Assembly (NCBI GenBank): GCA_023443095.1
Contig: JAEZVV010000136.1
Coordinates: 1-11,503, forward strand
DNA from: Pseudomonadota bacterium
GTDB taxonomy: Bacteria > Pseudomonadota > Gammaproteobacteria > Burkholderiales > Burkholderiaceae_F
Length of the DNA: 11,503 bases
Reading direction: 5' to 3'
Shown: positions 6,402 to 11,503 of the stretch, one piece after another
How the letters are laid out: each line of letters starts with the position of its first letter
Position numbering within the stretch: the first letter of the stretch is position 1
Made by a program: the position numbers and the translations under genes
The notes under the pieces: model-generated
The model's input: only the letters and a program-made list of their open reading frames with translations
Told to the model about the DNA's origin: nothing
The model's database searches: none

Positions 6402-7289
6402 ATGAACAGACTCGTCGCTCTCGTGGTCGCGGCCGTGCTCGGCTTCATTGTCGTGCGTGCCAGCGTCTATACCGTCAACGAACGCGAATACGCGCTCGTG
6501 TTCGCATTCGGCCAGTTGAAGGAGGTGGTGGCCAAGCCCGGCCTCTATTTCAAGCTGCCGCCGCCGTTCCAGAATGTGGTTTACCTCGACCGTCGCATCC
6601 TGACGATCGACACGCCCAACACCGACCTGGTGCAGACCTCCGAGAAGAAGAACCTCTTGATGGATTCCTTCGTCAAGTGGCGGATCTCGGATCCGCGCCG
6701 CTACTGGGTCAGTTTCCTCGGCAGCGAACGCGCCGCCGAAGACCGGGTTTCGACCCTGCTGCGCGACGTGCTGAACCAGGCCGTCAACAAACGCACCGTC
6801 AACGACATCACCTCGCGCGAGCGCGACAAGGCGATGCAGGAAATCCGCGAAGCCTTGCAGGAACGCGTCAAGGACCTCGGGGTCGAGATCGTCGACGTGC
6901 GCCTGAAGCGGGTGGATTTCTCGCCCGAGATTTCCGAGTCGGTCTACCGCCGGATGGAGGCCGAGCGCAAGCGGGTGGCGGCCGAGGAACGTTCCAAGGG
7001 GGCGGCCGAGAGCGAGAAGATCCGCGCCGACGCCGACCGCCAGCGCGAAGTGCTGCTGGCCGAGGCCTACAAGGAAGCGCAGAAGCTGAAAGGCGAGGGC
7101 GACGCCAAGGCCAGCGCCTTGTATGCGCAGGCCTTCGGCCAGAATCCGGAGTTCGCCCAGTTCTACCGCAGCCTTGAGGCGTATCGCTCCACCTTCAAGA
7201 ACCGCAACGACGTGATGGTGGTCGATCCCTCGTCCGAGTTCTTCAAGTACATGAAGAGCCCGAACGGCAAGAGCGCTCCTGCCCGCTGA
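6402..7289 (+). CDS. hflC: HflC, SPFH/band-7 membrane subunit of the HflKC complex
   Basis: This is the partner of HflK in the FtsH-modulating membrane complex. The product has 295 residues (E. coli 334): an N-terminal membrane helix at about residues 4-20 (MNRLVALVVAAVLGFIVV), the SPFH domain from VYTVNEREYALVFAFGQLKE, the basic stretch NQAVNKRTVNDITSRERD, and a long helix rich in Arg/Glu/Ala (YRRMEAERKRVAAEERSKGA). The end shows the typical AFGQNPEFAQFYRSLEAYR segment followed by a DPSSEFFKYMK tail. ATG 6402 was chosen because AAGGAG (6391-6396) lies 5 nt upstream. An in-frame GTG at 6396 shares its first base with that ribosome binding site and is unlikely to be the start. The stop TGA overlaps the next gene's ATG by one base. 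Confidence 0.96.
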   Translation: MNRLVALVVAAVLGFIVVRASVYTVNEREYALVFAFGQLKEVVAKPGLYFKLPPPFQNVVYLDRRILTIDTPNTDLVQTSEKKNLLMDSFVKWRISDPRRYWVSFLGSERAAEDRVSTLLRDVLNQAVNKRTVNDITSRERDKAMQEIREALQERVKDLGVEIVDVRLKRVDFSPEISESVYRRMEAERKRVAAEERSKGAAESEKIRADADRQREVLLAEAYKEAQKLKGEGDAKASALYAQAFGQNPEFAQFYRSLEAYRSTFKNRNDVMVVDPSSEFFKYMKSPNGKSAPAR

Positions 7290-7474
7290 TGGGCGAGGCG
7301 CTACTGCTGGCTATCGGATTGCTGTTCGTGCTCGAAGGCCTGATGCCCCTGATCGCGCCGCGCGTGTGGCGCGAGACGGTGCACAAGCTGGCCGAGCTGC
7401 ATGACGGACAGATCCGGTTCTTCGGTTTGATCGCGGTGGCCAGCGGGCTAAGCCTCGTCTGGCTGCTTACCTGA
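7289..7474 (+). CDS. yjeT: DUF2065 (YjeT-type) small inner-membrane protein
   Basis: A 61-residue protein of unknown function. It is almost entirely two membrane helices: about residues 4-24 (LLLAIGLLFVLEGLMPLIAP) and 43-60 (IRFFGLIAVASGLSLVWLL), joined by a charged loop (RVWRETVHKLAELHDGQ). The LEGLMPLIAP motif and the RFFG start of helix 2 match the DUF2065/YjeT family, which also follows hflC in E. coli. The ATG overlaps the hflC stop as TGATG, and no Shine-Dalgarno sequence is visible in the preceding 20 bases, so its translation probably depends on ribosomes finishing hflC. Linkage to hflKC suggests a role with the HflKC-FtsH complex, but that is inference only. Confidence 0.88.
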   Translation: MGEALLLAIGLLFVLEGLMPLIAPRVWRETVHKLAELHDGQIRFFGLIAVASGLSLVWLLT

Positions 7475-7488
7475 GAAGAACTCACTCG

Positions 7489-7509
7489 CGCCCGGCGACA
7501 AGCCGGGCG
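7489..7509 (+). promoter_or_regulatory. GC-rich hairpin overlapping the hisZ ribosome binding site
   Basis: CGCCCGGC (7489-7496) and GCCGGGCG (7502-7509) form a perfect 8-bp stem with the loop GACAA. The best ribosome binding site for hisZ, GAGG at 7509-7512, begins in the last base of the right arm. No T-run follows (only CTCTTTC up to the ATG), so an intrinsic terminator is unlikely. It may limit read-through or translation of hisZ, or stabilise the upstream hflKC message at its 3' end. Confidence 0.55.
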
Positions 7510-7519
7510 AGGCTCTTTC

Positions 7520-8674
7520 ATGTCCCGCTGGCTCCTTCCTGAGAACATTGCCGACATGCTGCCGCGCGAGGCTGCTCGATTGGAGCGCCTGCGCCGGTCG
7601 CTGGTCGACCTTTTCCGCGTGCGCGGCTTCGAGCTGGTCCGGCCGCCGCTAATCGAGTACGTCGATTCGCTGCTGACCGGCACCGGCAGCGACCTCGATC
7701 TGCGCACTTTCAAGCTGGTCGACCAGGCCAGCGGCCGCATGCTGGGCGTTCGCGCCGACATGACGCCGCAGGCGGCACGGATCGATGCCCACATCCTCAA
7801 CCGAGCGGGCGTGACCCGGCTTTGTTACGCGGGGCCGGTGTTACACGCACGGCCGCTGCATCCGCTCGCTTCGCGCGAGCCCTACGTGGCGGGCGCCGAG
7901 CTCTTCGGCTCGGCCGAGCGCGAGGGCGGGGCGGAGATCATCAAGCTCGCTGTGGCCTCGCTGCGCACGGTGGGCATCGACCGCGTCCTTCTCGATATCG
8001 GTCATACCGCGGTAGTGCGGGCGATTCTTGCCGCCGATCCGGCCGCGGCTGCGGTTTCGGCCGAGATCTATGCCGCCCTGGCGGCGAAGGACCGATCGGC
8101 GCTCGACCAAGCGACGACCGGCCTTGCGTCGGCGACAGTCGCCGCGCTGCAGGTCCTGATCGGACTCTACGGTGGCGCCGAGGTGATCGCCCGTGCGCGC
8201 CGCGATCTGCCCGCCTTGCCGGCCCTGAGCGCAGCGCTCGACGAGGTCGAATGGCTCGCCGCGCGCTGTGGTGCCGACGAAGTCAGCTTCGATTTCACCG
8301 AGGTCCATGGTTACGAATACCTGACCGGGGTCACTTTCTCTGCCCACGTTTCGCAGCTGGGGTCGGCTGTCCTGCGCGGCGGCCGCTACGATGACATCGG
8401 CCGTGCGTTTGGCCGCGCGCGGCCGGCGATCGGTTTCACAGTCTATTTGCGCGAACTGGCGCTGCTCGCCAACGGCGGGCTGCCCAAGGCGGTGCTGGCG
8501 CCGGCCGGGAGCGACGCCGGACTCGAGGCGCAGGTGGCAAGACTGAGAAACGCAGGTGAAATCGTGGTGCAACTGCTGCCGGGCGAGTCCGTCGAGGGCT
8601 TGGCCGACAGCTTCGAATTCGACCGAGAGCTCGTGCCGTCGGCTGACGGCTGGGTGATCGCGACGCGCAAGTAA
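7520..8674 (+). CDS. hisZ: ATP phosphoribosyltransferase regulatory subunit HisZ
   Basis: HisZ is a catalytically inactive histidyl-tRNA-synthetase paralogue. In bacteria with a short HisG it binds HisG to form the active, histidine-sensitive first enzyme of histidine biosynthesis (ATP + PRPP to phosphoribosyl-ATP). The 384-residue product begins MSRWLLPENIADMLPREAAR, typical of HisZ. It keeps synthetase-like signatures, a motif-2-like R78ADMTPQAAR, AGAELFG at about 124-130 and G287GRYDD292 followed by GFT, but ends without the anticodon-binding domain found in HisS. That absence and the purA neighbour separate it from hisS. The partner hisG is not in this window. The start ATG at 7520 follows GAGG (7509-7512) by 7 nt; a GC hairpin precedes it. 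purA begins 22 nt after the stop, so both are probably co-expressed. Confidence 0.94.
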   Translation: MSRWLLPENIADMLPREAARLERLRRSLVDLFRVRGFELVRPPLIEYVDSLLTGTGSDLDLRTFKLVDQASGRMLGVRADMTPQAARIDAHILNRAGVTRLCYAGPVLHARPLHPLASREPYVAGAELFGSAEREGGAEIIKLAVASLRTVGIDRVLLDIGHTAVVRAILAADPAAAAVSAEIYAALAAKDRSALDQATTGLASATVAALQVLIGLYGGAEVIARARRDLPALPALSAALDEVEWLAARCGADEVSFDFTEVHGYEYLTGVTFSAHVSQLGSAVLRGGRYDDIGRAFGRARPAIGFTVYLRELALLANGGLPKAVLAPAGSDAGLEAQVARLRNAGEIVVQLLPGESVEGLADSFEFDRELVPSADGWVIATRK

Positions 8675-8696
8675 CTGGTAAATCTGGGAATCGAAA

Positions 8697-9995
8697 ATGG
8701 CTAAGAACGTGGTGGTCGTCGGCACGCAATGGGGCGACGAAGGCAAGGGCAAGATCGTTGACTGGTTGACCGAAAGCGTCGCCGGCGTGGTTCGCTTCCA
8801 GGGCGGCCACAACGCCGGGCACACGCTGGTCATCAACGGCAAGAAGACGATCCTGCGTCTGATCCCCTCGGGCATCCTGCGGCCGGGCGTGATCTGCTAC
8901 ATCGGCAACGGGGTGGTGCTCTCGCCCCAGGCCTTCCTCGGTGAACTCGACGAGCTCGCCGCCGGCGGCGTCGACGCCGAGAGCCGCATGCGCGTGAGCG
9001 GCAACTGTCCGCTGATCCTCGACTACCACATCGCCGTCGACAAGGCGCGCGAGCTGCGCATGGGCGAGGGCAAGATCGGCACTACCGGTCGCGGCATCGG
9101 CCCGGCCTACGAAGACAAGGTCGCCCGCCGCGCCGTGCGCGCAGCCGACTTGCTCGACGAAAAACGCCTGGCCGAGCGCGTGCGCGAGGCGAGCAGCTTC
9201 CACAATTTCATGCTCGCCAACTACTACGGCGCCGAAACCGTGGACGCGCAGCAGGTGATCGATTCGACGCTCGAGCGTGCGGTCCGCATCAAGCCGATGA
9301 TCACCGACGTGTCGGCGACGCTCAACCAGGTGATGGCGCGCGGTGACAACCTGCTGTTCGAAGGCGCCCAGGGTACGCTGCTCGACGTCGACCACGGCAC
9401 CTACCCCTTTGTGACCTCGAGCAACACGGTGTCGGGCTCGGCCTGTGCCGGCGCCGGCGTCGGCCCGCAAAGCCTCAACTATGTGCTGGGCATCACCAAG
9501 GCCTACACCACCCGCGTCGGCTCGGGCCCGTTCCCGACCGAGCTCCAAGACGCCACCGGCGATCACCTGCGCAACCGCGGTCAGGAGTTCGGATCGGTCA
9601 CCGGCCGCCCGCGTCGCTGTGGCTGGTTCGACGGCGCTGCGTTGCGCCGCGCCAAGCAGCTGAACGGCCTGTCGGGCCTGGCGCTGATGAAGCTCGACGT
9701 GCTCGATGGCCTCGAGACCGTGCGTCTGGGCGTGGGTTACCGCTATCAGGGGCAGGTCACGGACATCCTGCCCTACGGTGCTGACGAAGTGGCGGCCTGC
9801 GAGCCGGTCTACGAAGATTTCCCCGGCTGGAGCGAATCGACTTTCGGGGTCAAGCGCTGGGACGACCTGCCGGCGGCGGCTCGCACCTACCTGACCCGTC
9901 TGGCCGAAGTGGTCGGCGTGCCGATCGCGCTGGTTTCGACCGGCCCCGATCGGGACCAGACGATCCTGCTCGACCATCCCTTCGCTAACGCTTAA
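8697..9995 (+). CDS. purA: Adenylosuccinate synthetase
   Basis: PurA joins IMP and aspartate, using GTP, to make adenylosuccinate, the first committed step to AMP. The 432-residue product matches the family length. Visible motifs are the phosphate loop GTQWGDEGKGK (9-19) with catalytic D14, GGHNAGHT (36-43) with catalytic H42, GTTGRGIGP (128-136) in the IMP site, the FEGAQGTLLDVDHGTYPFVT segment, and near the end KLDVLDGL (guanine recognition) and STGPDRDQTI. All key residues are present. The ribosome binding site is modest (GGGAA 8686-8690, 6 nt from ATG). It lies between hisZ and a phosphoribosyltransferase gene; all three products touch the PRPP/purine/histidine pool, a sensible co-expression group. 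No PurR-type operator could be recognised. Confidence 0.98.
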   Translation: MAKNVVVVGTQWGDEGKGKIVDWLTESVAGVVRFQGGHNAGHTLVINGKKTILRLIPSGILRPGVICYIGNGVVLSPQAFLGELDELAAGGVDAESRMRVSGNCPLILDYHIAVDKARELRMGEGKIGTTGRGIGPAYEDKVARRAVRAADLLDEKRLAERVREASSFHNFMLANYYGAETVDAQQVIDSTLERAVRIKPMITDVSATLNQVMARGDNLLFEGAQGTLLDVDHGTYPFVTSSNTVSGSACAGAGVGPQSLNYVLGITKAYTTRVGSGPFPTELQDATGDHLRNRGQEFGSVTGRPRRCGWFDGAALRRAKQLNGLSGLALMKLDVLDGLETVRLGVGYRYQGQVTDILPYGADEVAACEPVYEDFPGWSESTFGVKRWDDLPAAARTYLTRLAEVVGVPIALVSTGPDRDQTILLDHPFANA

Positions 9996-10008
9996 GACCA
10001 AGATTGCG

Positions 10009-10027
10009 GGGCGGCGCGCCGCCGCCC
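10009..10027 (+). promoter_or_regulatory. All-GC hairpin directly before the ribosome binding site of the phosphoribosyltransferase gene
   Basis: GGGCGGC (10009-10015) and GCCGCCC (10021-10027) form a 7-bp stem with loop GCGCC. A perfect 14-bp palindrome centred between 10016 and 10017 is nested in the same bases. The right arm ends exactly where the AGGAG Shine-Dalgarno (10028-10032) begins. No T-run follows, so it is not a standard terminator. Confidence 0.5.
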
Positions 10028-10038
10028 AGGAGTAAAAG

Positions 10039-10563
10039 ATGAAAGATCTTTATGTCAGCTGGCCCGAATATCACCGCCTGATCGAGCGTCTCGCGCTCAA
10101 GGTGCATGAGTCGGGCTGGGAGTTCGATTCGATCCTCTGCCTGGCCCGGGGCGGCCTGCGGGTGGGTGACGTGATCTCGCGCATCTACGAGATGCCGCTT
10201 GCGATCCTTGCCGCCAGTTCCTACCGCGAAGCCTCGGGCACGATCCAGAGCGATCTCGACATCGCGGAGTTCATCACCGTCACCCGCGGCAGTCCGCGCG
10301 GCCGCGTCTTGCTGGTCGACGACCTGGTCGACTCGGGGGTCACCATCGTCAAGGTGATCGACCACCTCAAGCGCCGTTTTCCCGAGATCACCGAGGTGAA
10401 GACCGCGGTGCTCTGGTACAAGGGCTGCTCGCAGGTCAAGCCGGACTATTTCGTCGAGTACCTGCCGACCAATCCCTGGATCCACCAGCCGTTCGAGGAG
10501 TACGACGAGCTGCGCCCGAACCAGCTGGCGGCCCGCCTCGAACCCTCAGAGTGGGGCAAGTAG
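10039..10563 (+). CDS. Phosphoribosyltransferase, type I fold (xanthine/guanine/hypoxanthine PRTase-like)
   Basis: A 174-residue cytosolic protein with the type I phosphoribosyltransferase signature: the PRPP-binding motif V90LLVDDLVDSGVT102, with the paired Asp94-Asp95, and an upstream loop SILCLARGGLRVGDVISR that would hold pyrophosphate. The C-terminal YKGCSQVKPDYFVEYLP and NPWIHQPFEEYDE resemble the hood region of Gpt/COG2236-type purine PRTases, which suggests salvage of hypoxanthine, xanthine or guanine; the exact base cannot be told from sequence. AGGAG (10028-10032) is 6 nt from the ATG. Its place 43 nt after purA supports a purine-linked role. A strong terminator follows 24 nt after its stop. 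In E. coli the corresponding position between purA and rnr is held by nsrR, so this gene differs from that arrangement. Confidence 0.9.
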   Translation: MKDLYVSWPEYHRLIERLALKVHESGWEFDSILCLARGGLRVGDVISRIYEMPLAILAASSYREASGTIQSDLDIAEFITVTRGSPRGRVLLVDDLVDSGVTIVKVIDHLKRRFPEITEVKTAVLWYKGCSQVKPDYFVEYLPTNPWIHQPFEEYDELRPNQLAARLEPSEWGK

Positions 10564-10586
10564 CCCTGCTGGCGACGCCTGACACC

Positions 10587-10614
10587 AACACGGCACCCGC
10601 GGGTGCCGTGTTTT
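10587..10614 (+). terminator. Rho-independent terminator of the hisZ-purA-PRTase unit
   Basis: A perfect 24-base palindrome (10588-10611) forms a stem of about ten pairs, starting ACACGGCACC and closing with GGTGCCGTGT around a CGCG loop. The + strand continues as TTTT (10611-10614) and then GCTTGG. It lies 24 nt after the phosphoribosyltransferase stop and very probably ends that transcript. The remaining bases between here and the next stem (10615-10664) hold only a weak CCTGG/CCAGG inverted repeat (10641-10656). Confidence 0.9.
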
Positions 10615-10664
10615 GCTTGGCGCTGGGCGTGGTGAACATGCCTGGCGAAATCCAGGTCGAGGCT

Positions 10665-10704
10665 AAAGAAAAACCCCGCGGTGCCTACGCAGCCGCGGGG
10701 TTTT
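10665..10704 (-). terminator. Terminator of tRNA-Leu, possibly bidirectional
   Basis: AAAACCCCGCGG (10670-10681) pairs with CCGCGGGGTTTT (10693-10704), with a further TGC/GCA pair inside the loop region. Read on the minus strand, the stem is followed by TTTTTCTTT (10673-10665), a good intrinsic terminator, 13 nt beyond the encoded CCA of the tRNA. On the + strand it is followed by TTTTGTGT, so it could also stop leftover transcription coming from purA. Confidence 0.9.
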
Positions 10705-10717
10705 GTGTATGTTTCGC

Positions 10718-10802
<85 letters not shown>

Positions 10803-10819
10803 TCGGAAGCGAGAAAAGA

Positions 10820-10867
10820 ATTCTATCATCGAGAACCAAATTGTCAAAACGGGCATACGAAAAAAAA
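10820..10867 (-). promoter_or_regulatory. Sigma-70 promoter of tRNA-Leu with UP-like A/T tract
   Basis: On the minus strand a perfect -35 TTGACA (10842-10847) is followed after 16 nt by TAGAAT (10820-10825), five of six matches to the -10 consensus and preceded by an extended -10 TGA. Transcription would begin near 10813, about 11 nt before the mature tRNA. A run of eight T on the minus strand (10860-10867) lies at about -47 to -54, where UP elements contact the RNA polymerase alpha subunit. All this fits a strong stable-RNA promoter. Confidence 0.85.
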
Positions 10868-10911
10868 GCTGCGCACCGCCCTATCGCTAACCCTTTGTTG
10901 GGGCTTGGGCT

Positions 10912-11503
10912 ATGAACACGGGCAAGGAAGAGGGCAACAGCCAGGCCTTGCTGGCAGCGCTTAGCGCAGCCCGCGGTCCGCTCACGATGGAGGAGCTGGC
11001 CAAACGCCTGGCGGTCGAGACCGTCAGCGCCCAGCACCAGTTCATGCAGGAGCTCGCCGCACTCGAGCGCACCGGGAAGGTGGTGCGCAACCGCGCCGGG
11101 CTGCTGTTGGTGCCGAGCCGGGCCAACTTGATCGCCGGCCAGGTGCAGGGGCATCGCGACGGCTTCGGTTTTCTGATCCGCGACGACGGCGGTCCCGATC
11201 TTGCCCTGACCGAACAGGAGATGAGCAAGGTCTTGCACGGTGACCGGGTTCTGGCGCGCATCGGCGGTCAGGACCGGCGTGGCCGCACTCTGGGTGAAAT
11301 CGTCGAAGTCACCGAGCACCGTACCAACCAGCTTGTAGGGCGCTTTCTCAATGAGCGTGGCGTCAATATCGTGGTGCCGGAAGACCAGCGCATCCGCCAC
11401 GACATCCTGGTGCCGCCGGCAGCGACGGCCGGAGCCGAACACGGCCAGGTGGTCGTGGTCGAGATCGTCCAGCAGCCGGCCAGTTATGTGCAGGCGATGG
11501 GGC
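10912..11503 (+). CDS. rnr: Ribonuclease R, N-terminal part (cut by window end)
   Basis: RNase R is a 3'-to-5' hydrolytic exoribonuclease that degrades structured RNA and takes part in tRNA/rRNA quality control and trans-translation. The frame from ATG 10912 stays open to the window end, giving 197 codons. Residues 10-68 form the N-terminal winged helix (QALLAALSAARGPLTMEELA). A first cold-shock/OB domain covers about 75-135, with the typical GQVQGHRDGFGFL, LTEQEMSKVLHGDRV and RRGRTLGEIVEV. A second begins at LVGRFLNERGVNIVVPEDQR (141-160). The catalytic RNB domain and the S1 domain would lie beyond the window. In-frame TAA at 10888 and no other start codon in between make ATG 10912 the only usual choice. 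The ribosome binding site is weak (GGGG 10900-10903), and no clear + strand promoter was recognised in the 109 nt shared with the divergent tRNA promoter. Confidence 0.94.
   Translation, partial: MNTGKEEGNSQALLAALSAARGPLTMEELAKRLAVETVSAQHQFMQELAALERTGKVVRNRAGLLLVPSRANLIAGQVQGHRDGFGFLIRDDGGPDLALTEQEMSKVLHGDRVLARIGGQDRRGRTLGEIVEVTEHRTNQLVGRFLNERGVNIVVPEDQRIRHDILVPPAATAGAEHGQVVVVEIVQQPASYVQAMG

Noticed and set aside
8436..10001. 521-codon minus-strand frame opposite purA
   Set aside because: Shadow of the GC-rich purA codons; no recognisable protein features.

Overview
This window is a GC-rich (roughly two thirds G+C by eye), densely packed block of housekeeping genes from a proteobacterium, most likely a betaproteobacterium. 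The order hisS-yfgM-bamB-der-hfq-hflX-hflK-hflC-DUF2065-hisZ-purA-PRTase-tRNA-Leu-rnr, the presence of hisZ, and the Hfq sequence (rim R-K-E-H, short tail) fit that class. An Azoarcus/Thauera-like member of the Rhodocyclales is a reasonable guess, but that is inference from gene order and composition. Every protein gene lies on the + strand; the one clear minus-strand gene is a tRNA.

Layout. Positions 1-3508 hold the 3' end of hisS, then yfgM, bamB and der, with gaps of 8, 24 and 2 nt: a compact unit for histidyl-tRNA charging, periplasmic chaperoning, outer-membrane protein assembly and ribosome maturation. A 143-144 nt AT-richer gap (3509-3652) with nested inverted repeats separates it from hfq and probably holds a promoter. 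From 3653 to 7474 come hfq, hflX, hflK, hflC and a tiny DUF2065 (YjeT-type) membrane protein: RNA chaperone, ribosome-splitting GTPase and the HflK-HflC regulator of the FtsH protease. From 7520 to 10563 lie hisZ, purA and a phosphoribosyltransferase, all linked to purine, PRPP or histidine metabolism. A strong terminator (10587-10614) closes the run.

The region 10564-10911 is a transcription boundary. A minus-strand tRNA-Leu(CAG) has its own near-consensus promoter and its own terminator, which converges on the operon terminator. The 5' part of rnr (RNase R) then starts at 10912 and runs off the window.

In E. coli these genes form two separate clusters (hisS-yfgM-bamB-der and hfq-hflX-hflK-hflC-yjeT-purA-nsrR-rnr). 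Here they are joined, with hisZ added before purA and a phosphoribosyltransferase in the nsrR position. I see no mobile element, CRISPR array, defence system, prophage or broken gene. The points worth a second look are regulatory or structural: inverted repeats before hfq, ARN triplets at the hfq start, GC hairpins flush against two ribosome binding sites, an uncertain hflX start, and the uncharacterised DUF2065 and phosphoribosyltransferase genes. I did not find a previously undescribed multi-gene system.
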